This document shows positions 34,211-42,074 of a stretch of 64,000 nt of DNA, in pieces (within the stretch, counting starts at the first letter, position 1; the number at the start of each line of letters is the position of its first letter). Below the pieces are notes generated by a model, which made no database searches, was not told the DNA's origin, and saw nothing but the letters and a program-made list of their open reading frames with translations. Source of the stretch: Paenibacillus donghaensis (lineage in GTDB: Bacteria; Bacillota; Bacilli; Paenibacillales; Paenibacillaceae). The stretch spans positions 7,378,001 through 7,442,000 of the forward strand of contig NZ_CP021780.1 of NCBI RefSeq assembly GCF_002192415.1, read 5' to 3'. Made by a program: the position numbers and the translations under genes.

Positions 34211-35566
34211 ATGCAGGTTGTGCTGCTGTCGGGAGGATCGGGTAAGCGGCTCTGGCCGCTGTCGAACGAGGTGCGCTCCAAGGCTTTTCTGAAGCTGCTG
34301 CCCCGGGAGGACGGGGGCCTGGAATCGATGATCGAGCGAGTGTGCCGTGAGCTAGACAAGGTAGGGCTGCTGGCTTCCAGTTGTATTGTGACGCACCAGA
34401 CCCAGGTTGAGATTACCCGCAAGATGATCGGAGAGCCCATTCCACTGCTGGCCGAGCCGCATAAAAAAGGAACCTTCACCGCAGTGGCACTGGCGGCAGC
34501 TTATCTGCATTCGGTGCATAAGGCTGATCCCTGTGAGATCGTTGCCGTCCTGCCCGTCGACTCCTTCACCGAGCCAGCGTTCTTCCAACAGCTGGCCTTG
34601 TTTCCGGCCTTGCTTGCACAGTCGCAAGCCGAGATTGCCCTGCTGGGTGCCGTTCCGCAGCACCCGTCCACCCAGTTCGGGTATATCGTACCCGAAGAGG
34701 CCCGCGGCTCTGCCGCTTTCCTGAAGGTAGCGAGGTTCGCCGAGAAGCCGGACGAAGCTGTGGCTGCAGAGCTGATCGCCTGCGGCGCGATGTGGAACTG
34801 CGGGGTATTCGCCTGCAGGCTCGAATTTCTGCTCCGCTGTATGGAGCAGAGGGGGCTGCCGGAAGGCTATACAGAGCTGCTGGAGCGGTATCCGCAGCTG
34901 GAGGAGCGCAGCTTCGACCGTGAGGTGCTGGAGGTTACGGGGAGCAAGATAGTTATCCCTTACAATGGCCACTGGGAGGATATCGGCAGCTGGGATGCGT
35001 TGGCTCCCCATCTGGCGGGCAGCGTCATGGGAGAAGGAAAGATCTCGGAGGATTCGGCAGGGACTTATCTGGTCAATGAGCTGGGTTGTCCCGTGCATGT
35101 AATTGGTGCACCTGGCCTGATTGTGGCCGCAGGGCCGGACGGGATACTGGTAGCCGGGAAGGCAGAGGCGAAGCGGATTAAAGAGCAGAGGAGCGGGCTT
35201 AAGGCGAAGCCGATGATTGCCGAACGCAGGTGGGGCCATACACGGATTCTGGACTACTCGCATACGGCGGAGGGAGCAGAGCAGACCACCTCCAGAGTTA
35301 CGCTGCTGCCCGGCAGGCATACGAGCCGCCATCTGCACCGCGGGACGGTGGAGCTGTGGTCGGTGCTGTCCGGACGCGGTGAATACCAATTGGGTGATGC
35401 CGTTCATCCGCTCGTCGCCGGAACTACTGTAAGGGTGCCCGTAGGCCTGCCTCATGCGCTGCGCGCCGTGACGCAGCTGGAGCTGGTGGTTGTGGAGATC
35501 AGTGATCCGGCTGCTGCAGAAGGCGAGGATATCGTGCGGCTTGCCCACGGGTGGGTGGATGTCTAG
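34211..35566 (+). CDS. mannose-1-phosphate guanylyltransferase with C-terminal cupin
   Basis: About 451 residues. ATG 34211 is nine bases after AGGAG; ATG 34205 lies too near the box. The N-terminal pyrophosphorylase domain has LLSGGSGKRLWPLSNEVRSK, AVLPVDSF, FAEKPD and HWEDIGSWDAL. The C-terminal mannose-6-phosphate isomerase cupin (about 350-450) has GRHTSRHLHRGTVELWSVL and GTTVRVPVGLPHAL. This is the bifunctional ManC/AlgA architecture, making GDP-mannose. A second, single-domain enzyme of this kind lies at 20335-21414. Confidence 0.92.
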   Translation: MQVVLLSGGSGKRLWPLSNEVRSKAFLKLLPREDGGLESMIERVCRELDKVGLLASSCIVTHQTQVEITRKMIGEPIPLLAEPHKKGTFTAVALAAAYLHSVHKADPCEIVAVLPVDSFTEPAFFQQLALFPALLAQSQAEIALLGAVPQHPSTQFGYIVPEEARGSAAFLKVARFAEKPDEAVAAELIACGAMWNCGVFACRLEFLLRCMEQRGLPEGYTELLERYPQLEERSFDREVLEVTGSKIVIPYNGHWEDIGSWDALAPHLAGSVMGEGKISEDSAGTYLVNELGCPVHVIGAPGLIVAAGPDGILVAGKAEAKRIKEQRSGLKAKPMIAERRWGHTRILDYSHTAEGAEQTTSRVTLLPGRHTSRHLHRGTVELWSVLSGRGEYQLGDAVHPLVAGTTVRVPVGLPHALRAVTQLELVVVEISDPAAAEGEDIVRLAHGWVDV

Positions 35567-35598
35567 CTGCAATCTTCAAGACAGCATCCGAATAACCC

Positions 35599-35643
35599 AA
35601 ATAACCAGCAAGTCTCAGGCGCCCCTGAGCTTGCTGGTTATTT
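35599..35643. terminator. bidirectional terminator
   Basis: AAATAACCAGCAAG pairs with CTTGCTGGTTATTT around an inner CTCAGG/CCTGAG stem, between the converging manC-like and HAD genes. Confidence 0.85.
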
Positions 35644-35702
35644 GGCTTGCGGTTCAGGACCGCCAGCCCGGGGCAACGCAGCTGGACAACAAGCCCTATG
35701 CT

Positions 35703-36581
35703 TCAACTTAGCTGCTGCCGCGCTTGACTGAACAGATGCCTGAAGCCGGCAGCCACGCCGTCCTCCGCGTTGCTGAGGGTAATGAAATCGGCGGTCTCCA
35801 GCAGAATCGGAGCTGCATTGGCCATGGCGATCTTATATCCGGCAGCCTCAAACATCGGCAGATCATTATAGCTGTCGCCCATAACGGCAACCTGCTCCAG
35901 CGGGATGCCGTAGTGCTCAGCCAATGTGGCTACACCGGCGCCTTTGTTGGCCTCCTTGTGGTTAATCTCAATGTTGTTGATATGAGAAGCTGTGATGATC
36001 AGATTGGGGATGGCGGCGAACCGGGTGGAGGCTTCCTTCAGTACCTCATGGTTCAGCGAGAAAGCAAGCGTCTTATAGATCAGATTCGCTTCCTTGCTCC
36101 AGACCTCTTCCATACGCTCCACATAAGTAACGGCTGCCTGCTGGAACTGCTGGTCAATCATGGCCTTCAGCAGCCAGCGGACTTCTTCGGGCACTTCATC
36201 GTTCGTTAAGGAGGACAGCTTCTCCAGCCTTACCCGCTTGTCCAGCTCGACGTATACGTTATCCTGTGTGTAGACTTCATAATATAGCTCCGGGCTGTCA
36301 TTCATCCAGCGCAGCGCAGGGATGATATCCGCTTTATTCAGCGGCCGGCTTGCCGCGATGGTTTGGTCGGACAAGGTGACTACAGCTCCGTTGAGGCTGA
36401 CCACGGGGCATTCCAGCTCCGCGATCCGCAACTGACGTTCCGCATCCATGTAAGAGCGGCCCGTGGCAATGATTACGATATGCCCCTGTCTCTGGGCCTC
36501 CACAATCGCCTCGCGGTTTGCGGGGCTGATCAGGCCTTTCTCATTCAGCAGCGTTCCATCCATATCCAGTGCAATCAGCAT
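35703..36581 (-). CDS. Cof-type HAD-IIB sugar phosphatase
   Basis: About 292 residues. ATG 36581 stands ten bases from AAGGAG; ATG 36590 is only one base away from it. Motif I is ALDMDGTLLN, motif II is in VIIATGRSY, and motif IV is GDSYNDLPMFEAAGYKIAM, the Cof/YwpJ hallmark with a C2-type cap between. It dephosphorylates small phosphosugars or nucleotides in the cytosol; the substrate is not predictable. Confidence 0.9.
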   Translation of the reverse strand: MLIALDMDGTLLNEKGLISPANREAIVEAQRQGHIVIIATGRSYMDAERQLRIAELECPVVSLNGAVVTLSDQTIAASRPLNKADIIPALRWMNDSPELYYEVYTQDNVYVELDKRVRLEKLSSLTNDEVPEEVRWLLKAMIDQQFQQAAVTYVERMEEVWSKEANLIYKTLAFSLNHEVLKEASTRFAAIPNLIITASHINNIEINHKEANKGAGVATLAEHYGIPLEQVAVMGDSYNDLPMFEAAGYKIAMANAAPILLETADFITLSNAEDGVAAGFRHLFSQARQQLS

Positions 36582-36643
36582 GATGTACATTCTCCTTCAT
36601 ATCGCAGTTGTCCCTCGAAGGGGCGTGAAAGTCCCTTGGAATA

Positions 36644-36771
36644 ATAAGAAAGTATAAGTTTCAGCTGATTCTTCATCCTTATATTTCTCGCAGAAACGGA
36701 GGCCTGAAAGCGATACGTAGTATCGCTGCTTCGGAAGCATAGGCTTTGCAGAGGCCGGCGAAGCCGTTTCT
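36644..36771. repeat. structured intergenic repeat, copy 2
   Basis: The 80-base core at 36692-36771 matches 8503-8582 with the same stems: AGAAACGG/CCGTTTCT outside, AGCGATAC-GTA-GTATCGCT and GCTTC-GGAAGC inside, plus GGCCT/AGGCC. In copy 1 the GGCCT arm is changed to TGCCT and the opposite side is also altered. It has no internal insertion. It lies between the HAD and DUF445 genes. Confidence 0.8.
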
Positions 36772-36975
36772 ACTTGTATTTTATCATTAATTCTCTGAAA
36801 CTAATAATTGCTTTCATGAAAAAGCTCGTTGCTGCCGTGGCACAGAGGAGGGTGTATTTTTCGATTGCCATTCAGTCGTGGTACAATGAGTCTTAAACCG
36901 GCCGACTGGATTTGGCAGTATTAGGCTGCCTTGTGAAGCGAAACGGAAGTTGTTATACCGTAAGGGGGATTCATC

Positions 36976-38217
36976 ATGAAATCCAGAAATTTAGCCACGA
37001 CATCACTCGCTGTGATGGCGATTGGTTTCTTGATTACGTTATTTCTGCCGGACAATCTGGGTGTTATTCTGCTGCGCGGCGGGTTTGAGGCAGGTCTGGT
37101 AGGGGGGATTGCCGACTGGTTCGCCGTCACCGCATTGTTCCGCCATCCGCTGGGTCTTCCGATTCCGCACACCTCGCTGCTGCTCAAGAACCGTGACAAA
37201 ATCATTCAGTCATTGATCTCCGCGATGGAAAACGAGCTGCTGAACAAGGAGAGCATTGAGAAGAAGCTGGGTAAGATCCGCATCGTCTCCATCGGCTCCA
37301 GTCTGCTGACCCGTCTGTTCAGCAGACGCAAGGCAAGAACGGAGATGCTGGAGCAGCTGGGCAGTATTGTGCAGCGGCTGCCGCTGGAGCAGGCGATTCC
37401 TTATGTGCAGGCGGCTGCGGCAGACTATATCCGTCATGCAGATCTGGACACCGCAGCCGATCAGATCGTCACCAAGCTGATGAATGACGGCAAGGACATT
37501 GCCGCGCTGGACTATGCGCTTGAAGGGGTATCCGCCTGGAGCGAACGGCCGGAGACGAAGGCGATGCTGGGCAAGATCGCCAGCGAGAAGCTGGCCGAAG
37601 TCAAGCTCGGCGGATTGAAGGGCATGGCCTTCCAGGCCTTTGTCGGCTTCATGGACGCCGACATGCTGGGTGAGATGCTGCAGGGCATGCTGAAATCGGG
37701 CATTCGTGATTTCCAGCAGGAAGACAGCCTGTACCGCGAGGAGATCATCCGCGAGATCCGCGTAGCCATCTTCAAGCTGATCAATGACGAGGAGCGTATC
37801 GCAAGCGTCAAGGAGTGGGCGGAAGCCGAGCTGCGCGGAGAGGCGGCCACCGCCTTCCTACAGACGCAGATCGGGCATGTCCGCAGCAAGCTGATCAGCC
37901 TGCTGGAAGAGGAAAGGGCCACAGGCGGCCGGCGTCTGTTCCGGCTGTATGCCATGCTGGTGCGCCGGATCAGTCTGGAGCAGCAATGGATTCAGGGCTG
38001 GGAGGAGCGTATCCGTGGCTCGCTGCTTGCTTTTGTGGAAGCCAACCACTACCGGATCGGCCTGCTGGTGAAAGAGAACCTCGACATGATGGATGATGAC
38101 AGCCTGGTGAACATGCTGGAGGATAAGGTAGGCAAGGACCTGCAGTGGATTCGTGTGAACGGGGCGTTATGCGGATTTGTAGTCGGGCTAGTGCTTACGG
38201 TAGTACAGCTGTTCTAA
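36976..38217 (+). CDS. DUF445 membrane protein
   Basis: 413 residues, ATG 36976 after GGGGGATTCATC. Two N-terminal membrane segments (SLAVMAIGFLITLFLP and the LLRGGFEAGLVGGIADWFAV block, in which GGIADWFAVTALFRHP is the DUF445 signature) are followed by a long helical cytoplasmic region and one C-terminal TM helix (CGFVVGLVLTVVQLF). Family function unknown. Monocistronic with its own terminator. Confidence 0.88.
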   Translation: MKSRNLATTSLAVMAIGFLITLFLPDNLGVILLRGGFEAGLVGGIADWFAVTALFRHPLGLPIPHTSLLLKNRDKIIQSLISAMENELLNKESIEKKLGKIRIVSIGSSLLTRLFSRRKARTEMLEQLGSIVQRLPLEQAIPYVQAAAADYIRHADLDTAADQIVTKLMNDGKDIAALDYALEGVSAWSERPETKAMLGKIASEKLAEVKLGGLKGMAFQAFVGFMDADMLGEMLQGMLKSGIRDFQQEDSLYREEIIREIRVAIFKLINDEERIASVKEWAEAELRGEAATAFLQTQIGHVRSKLISLLEEERATGGRRLFRLYAMLVRRISLEQQWIQGWEERIRGSLLAFVEANHYRIGLLVKENLDMMDDDSLVNMLEDKVGKDLQWIRVNGALCGFVVGLVLTVVQLF

Positions 38218-38233
38218 TAGGCAACAACAATAA

Positions 38234-38296
38234 GGCAGCAGAGTATGCCTTTCGGAAGGAGCTACGGCTTCCGGGAGCATCTCTGCTGCCTTTTTG
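38234..38296 (+). terminator. intrinsic terminator after DUF445 gene
   Basis: GGCAGCAGAG.ATGC pairs with GCAT.CTCTGCTGCC around an inner CGGAAG/CTTCCG stem, followed by TTTTT. Confidence 0.88.
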
Positions 38297-38336
38297 TATG
38301 GACAAAGAGTATATATCCTTCCACAAGCAAGTTTGC

Positions 38337-38663
38337 TTACAGCTGATTTTTGCCGTTGCTTATTGTATAGGCTTCCTGTACAGGCAAGACGAAAATTTTG
38401 CCGTCACCGAAGGAGCCATTGTCACCTGTTCTTGCCGTTCGCATAATAATGCTCAGTACATCGTCTTTCTCGTCATCCTGAATCACAATAATCAGCAGCT
38501 TCTTCGAGATTTGATTATAATGATTGGTTCCCACCTGAATGCCTTTTTGTTTGCCGCGGCCCAGCAGGTCCATCTTGCTGATGGAGGGGAATCCGGCAAG
38601 CATTAATTCGGCCATAACCTCATCGGCTTTCTCGGGTCTTACGATAGCTTTAATCATTAACAT
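38337..38663 (-). CDS. NifI1-like PII signalling protein
   Basis: 108 residues, ATG 38663 about nine bases after AAAGGG. The PII core is clear (MIKAIVRPEKADEVM, KKLLIIVIQDDEKDDVL, then ARTGDNGSFGDGKIFVLPV). The T-loop FGRGKQKGIQVG-like stretch (LLGRGKQKGIQVG) lacks the uridylylated Tyr of GlnB and fits the NifI1 subgroup better than GlnB or GlnK. PII proteins bind ATP/ADP and 2-oxoglutarate and control nitrogen proteins. No amtB, glnA or nif gene is adjacent. Confidence 0.85.
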   Translation of the reverse strand: MLMIKAIVRPEKADEVMAELMLAGFPSISKMDLLGRGKQKGIQVGTNHYNQISKKLLIIVIQDDEKDDVLSIIMRTARTGDNGSFGDGKIFVLPVQEAYTISNGKNQL

Positions 38664-38745
38664 AACAATGCACCCTTTCTGAAGCGGATAGTGTGTAAGG
38701 GTTCAGCTTCTCTTGGTGTGGATATTCAGCAAGCCAGCAGATATG

Positions 38746-38759
38746 TGGTAACGCTTACA
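38746..38759. promoter_or_regulatory. possible CcpA (cre) site upstream of the PII gene
   Basis: TGGTAACGCTTACA departs at one position from the cre consensus TGWNANCGNTNWCA. It lies about 85 bases before the PII start codon, just after a TATACT-like -10 box on the minus strand, where a repressor could block transcription. Confidence 0.45.
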
Positions 38760-38876
38760 ATTTCAGTATAGTTTCACTGTTCGCTAAATCATGCGATCCA
38801 GATCACAGAATCGTTGTTACACATTGTCGCATGCCAAGGGCTGGCGCTGCCTGCAGCCCCAGCCCTCTGTAGGGCC

Positions 38877-39989
38877 CTACCCGTGAACATGCACCACGGC
38901 AGAGTTGTAGATAGCCTCTAGTGCCGCTGCCGTATGCCTCCAGTCAAATGCTTCCAGCACATCCTTGCGGCCCTGCGCGCCGATGCGGGCGGCCAGTTGC
39001 GGATTCCGGGCCAATGCCAGTAGGCGGCGGGCAAAAGGTTGCGGCTCGCGGTAGTGCTCAATGAGATAGCCGTTATGCCCGGAGCTTATAATCTCGCGGA
39101 TGCCTCCATTGCTGGAGGCGATCACCGGCAGTCCACAGGCCATCGCTTCAACATTAACGAGCCCAAAGGCTTCATGCCGCTGCGAGGGGCAGACGAAACA
39201 GTCCGCCGCCTGGTACAGCCGGTGAATCTCCTCATGGCCGATGCTCCCGAGGAAGGACACAGACACCCGCTGCTTGCGGGCCAGCCGCTTCAGCCGCCGC
39301 AGGTAAGGGGGCTTCACTCTGCCCGCGACAACCAGATGGGCAGGCAGGCGTCTGTTCAACTGCTGCATGGCCCGGATCAGCAGCGGAACACCCTTGCGCG
39401 GGATGACCCTGCCGACGAACAGCACGGTGAAGCTGCCGGGAAGCCGGTAGCTGCTGCGGAGCCGCAGCATCTCCTGCGGATCCGCCGGTGTGAAGCGTGT
39501 CAGGTCGGCTCCCAGCGGAACGACCCGCAGCTTACCGCTGCCAAGCCCGGGGAACCGGCGTGCAATTCTATGCTGCAAGGAGCGGCTGTTCACGATGATC
39601 CAGTCAGCCCGCGCCAGTGCCCGCGCCGTTGCTTCTGAAGGAGGAACGAACGTAAGGGAGTGAAGGAATAGCACCACCGGAACGGAAAACAGCCGGGCCT
39701 GAACAGCAGCCATCAGCTGGGGGCGGTTATCGACCTGAACCAGATCAAAGGACTGTCCCTGAACATAGTTCAGTACTGAACTCTGGTAGATGGCAGGGCT
39801 GTCCGCAGCCAGCCGGACGAAACGCAGCTTCCCTTCTTCGGCAGCGCCCGGGAGTCCCGGCGCCTTCCGGCTGATAAGCGTTACTTGATGTCGTTCCGCC
39901 AGCACTCTGGCAATGGCGTTGATGCAGATTTCAACCGAGCCGTCTCCCGGCAGCGGGAACTGTTCTGGTGCAATGATACAAATGTGCAT
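38877..39989 (-). CDS. CotSA-like family 4 glycosyltransferase
   Basis: 370 residues from ATG 39989, eight bases after GAGGAG. GT-B fold: N-terminal MHICIIAPEQFPLPGDGSVE, and a C-terminal donor domain with VLFVGRVIPRKGVPLL and EAFGLVNVEAMACGLPVIAS, the GT4 EX7E-type site. It is divergent from the YheC/YheD spore-coat gene. In Bacillus related enzymes (CotSA) are spore-coat proteins, so a coat glycan role is plausible. Confidence 0.85.
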   Translation of the reverse strand: MHICIIAPEQFPLPGDGSVEICINAIARVLAERHQVTLISRKAPGLPGAAEEGKLRFVRLAADSPAIYQSSVLNYVQGQSFDLVQVDNRPQLMAAVQARLFSVPVVLFLHSLTFVPPSEATARALARADWIIVNSRSLQHRIARRFPGLGSGKLRVVPLGADLTRFTPADPQEMLRLRSSYRLPGSFTVLFVGRVIPRKGVPLLIRAMQQLNRRLPAHLVVAGRVKPPYLRRLKRLARKQRVSVSFLGSIGHEEIHRLYQAADCFVCPSQRHEAFGLVNVEAMACGLPVIASSNGGIREIISSGHNGYLIEHYREPQPFARRLLALARNPQLAARIGAQGRKDVLEAFDWRHTAAALEAIYNSAVVHVHG

Positions 39990-40167
39990 GTCTATGTCTC
40001 CTCTGTTTCCCAAGTAGGACCTCTTCTTACCATATGCATTTCCATAGGCCGCAGACACCCAACCTGAAGCGAAGCAGGCGATTCGCTCATTCAATTAGCA
40101 CAGGGACGGCATAGGATACTAAGGTTGGAGAGCAGGGTTGATTATATGAGGAACAGGGGAGAGGACA

Positions 40168-40944
40168 TTGGGAACAAAAGCAAAGTCAGCACTGACCAGC
40201 AAGTGGATTAAGACCAAGGTGCTCATGCGGAGCGCAGAAATTTCGCCACTGATTCCGGAGACGGTAAGGTTTACCCGAACCCACCTGCAGCAAATGCTGC
40301 AGAAATACGGGATGGTGTATGTGAAGCCTGAACGCGGAACCTATGGCAATGGTGTGATGCGGGTCGAACAGACGAGAGAAGTCCAGCATGCTGGGTATAA
40401 ATACCAGAGTGGAACCAAGGTCAGAACCTTTGGCAGCTTCGAAGCCTTCTATCTGTCTCTGCACAAATCCACGCATGGACGCAGTTATCTGATCCAGAGA
40501 GGCATTTCGTTGTTGAAATACAGTGGACGGCGGTTTGATCTGCGGGTTATGGTCCAGCTCAGCCCACGCGGCAAATGGGAAACGACGGGATTGATCGGCA
40601 GGGTTGCACAGCGCGGCAAAATTGTTACCAACTACCACTCCGGCGGCAAGCCCACTGCTGCCCAGAAGCTGCTGGCGCCGCATCTGAATGCCGCCCAGCA
40701 GGCGCAGTTGATACGCAGACTGGAGAAGCTTGGAGAGGATACCGGCCGTTTCTACCACAAGAAATATCCCGCATTTACCCAGATTGGCGTGGACGTGGGG
40801 CTGGATCATTCGATGACGCCGTGGATTATTGAAGTGAACACCAATCCTGACCCGTATATCTTCAACCAGTTGGCTGATAAGAGCATGTACCGCAAAGTGA
40901 TGGCCTACCGCAGAGCGCATTTGAAGCGTAAAAATATTGTCTAA
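40168..40944 (+). CDS. YheC/YheD family ATP-grasp protein
   Basis: 258 residues from TTG 40168, behind GGGGAGAGG. The ATP-grasp fold is visible in YVKPERGTYGNGVMRVE, GRRFDLRVMVQLSPRGKW, IGVDVGLDHS and WIIEVNTNPDPYIFN, with conserved Glu and Asn metal ligands. YheC/YheD proteins are associated with the endospore coat. The reaction, an ATP-dependent ligation, is not known. It starts about 180 bases from the divergent GT4 gene. Confidence 0.88.
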   Translation: MGTKAKSALTSKWIKTKVLMRSAEISPLIPETVRFTRTHLQQMLQKYGMVYVKPERGTYGNGVMRVEQTREVQHAGYKYQSGTKVRTFGSFEAFYLSLHKSTHGRSYLIQRGISLLKYSGRRFDLRVMVQLSPRGKWETTGLIGRVAQRGKIVTNYHSGGKPTAAQKLLAPHLNAAQQAQLIRRLEKLGEDTGRFYHKKYPAFTQIGVDVGLDHSMTPWIIEVNTNPDPYIFNQLADKSMYRKVMAYRRAHLKRKNIV

Positions 40945-40966
40945 ATAACAGCTGCCCCATAAATCC

Positions 40967-41782
40967 TCAAGCTTCCGCCTGTTTCTTGGCACTGCTGATG
41001 ACACCGGCCACTTTTTGCTCCAGCTCAATGATTTTCTGTTTGCTTGCGGCAATCTGGCGGTAGCCTGAAACCAGTGAAGATAAGGACTGTGAGGTCAGAA
41101 CGGTATTCTGCTTGCGGATGGCGGCTTTGAAATCGCTCCAGTCCGCAGAGACGCGCTTGTTCAGCGCTGTGACGGTGCTTTTATGGGATTTAATTGAAAT
41201 TTGCGGGCTTTCCATGCCAGCCAGCGTTTGGCGGACCGCCGTCACTTTCTTGCTGCGTGCATCCTTGGCGGCCTTCAGCTGGCTCAGCTTGCCGCTGATA
41301 TCCTCGCGGGCCAGCTGCACAAGAAGCTTCATGGCATCTGCCTGGGAGCGGAGCACCGCATTTAAGGTCTTATCCTTCAGGCCTTTGACCAGCCTGATCC
41401 GCCGATTCAGCGCGCTGTATTGATCGAACAGCGGCTGATATTTCTGCTTGGCGGTGGCGTAGACGGTCTCCAGACGACTGACCTTGGCGAGGTCGATGCC
41501 CTTGATCTGCTTGCGGACGACAATCAGCTCCTGTTGGTTGCTGTAATGGAGCTTGCGGATCTGCTCCTCCCTGTCATCGTATTGTCCCTTCAGAGCCGCT
41601 AGCTCAGCATAGGCTTCATTGAGCCTCGCACGTACAGTGGGAACAGCCGTTGCTGCTGTCAGGTCGAAGGCTGCCTGAACAGCAGGGGTCAGTTCCACTG
41701 CGCTTGCGGCAGAGGTTTCGGGCAGGGAAATCAGTGCCAGCAGGAGTGACAGCAGCAAGGTGAGCGGTTTAAGCTTATTCAT
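40967..41782 (-). CDS. secreted coiled-coil protein, unknown
   Basis: 271 residues from ATG 41782, which follows AGGAGGAAATAAAG. A signal peptide (LTLLLSLLLALISLPETSAASA) probably is cut after ASA. The mature protein is nearly all helix with heptad-like Leu/Ala spacing (LNEAYAELAALKGQYDDREE, LSQLKAAKDARSKKVTAVR), so an elongated coiled coil outside the membrane is expected. No catalytic motif or family recognised. Expression is probably controlled at a leader terminator. Confidence 0.75.
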   Translation of the reverse strand: MNKLKPLTLLLSLLLALISLPETSAASAVELTPAVQAAFDLTAATAVPTVRARLNEAYAELAALKGQYDDREEQIRKLHYSNQQELIVVRKQIKGIDLAKVSRLETVYATAKQKYQPLFDQYSALNRRIRLVKGLKDKTLNAVLRSQADAMKLLVQLAREDISGKLSQLKAAKDARSKKVTAVRQTLAGMESPQISIKSHKSTVTALNKRVSADWSDFKAAIRKQNTVLTSQSLSSLVSGYRQIAASKQKIIELEQKVAGVISSAKKQAEA

Positions 41783-41825
41783 CTTTATTTCCTCCTCGGA
41801 TATCCGTAACACTGAATACGCACAC

Positions 41826-41872
41826 AAAAAAAGCACCCGCAGCAAAGGCAAATAGCCTTTGTTACGGGTGCT
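41826..41872 (-). terminator. leader terminator (attenuator) of the coiled-coil gene
   Basis: On the minus strand AGCACCCG-TAA-CAAAGG loops to CCTTTG-CTG-CGGGTGCT and is followed by seven T. An alternative stem GTTACG/CGTAAC (41861-41883) overlaps its left arm and would prevent it from forming, the classic terminator/antiterminator pair. It lies between the promoter at 41909 and the start codon at 41782. No known riboswitch consensus was matched. Confidence 0.8.
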
Positions 41873-41908
41873 TCCGGCGTAACAGGTCACGAACATAAGT
41901 TTGTCTTT

Positions 41909-41937
41909 ACTATAGGACAAGCCCGCCCACGCGTCAA
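41909..41937 (-). promoter_or_regulatory. sigma-A promoter of the coiled-coil gene
   Basis: Minus strand TTGACG, 17 bases, TATAGT. The start point near 41902 gives a leader of about 120 bases that contains the attenuator. Confidence 0.88.
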
Positions 41938-42074
41938 TAATTACAATTTAAATATTCCCAAATTAATTTTAAAGCAAACTGATTTCTTTCCTCCGTTCTC
42001 TTATCGTATACTGGAATAATAGGACAACCAAGAGCTGGCTTGACATGGCTCATGATGAAGGAGGCCTTGCGTTA

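Noticed and set aside
34352..35572. 406-codon minus-strand frame
   Set aside because: Antisense to the two-domain GDP-mannose pyrophosphorylase; no motifs of its own.
41826..41902. Cyclic-di-GMP or other known riboswitch in the leader
   Set aside because: The conserved GEMM core sequences (such as GGCAAACC and ACGCAAAGC) are absent; only an attenuator layout can be supported.
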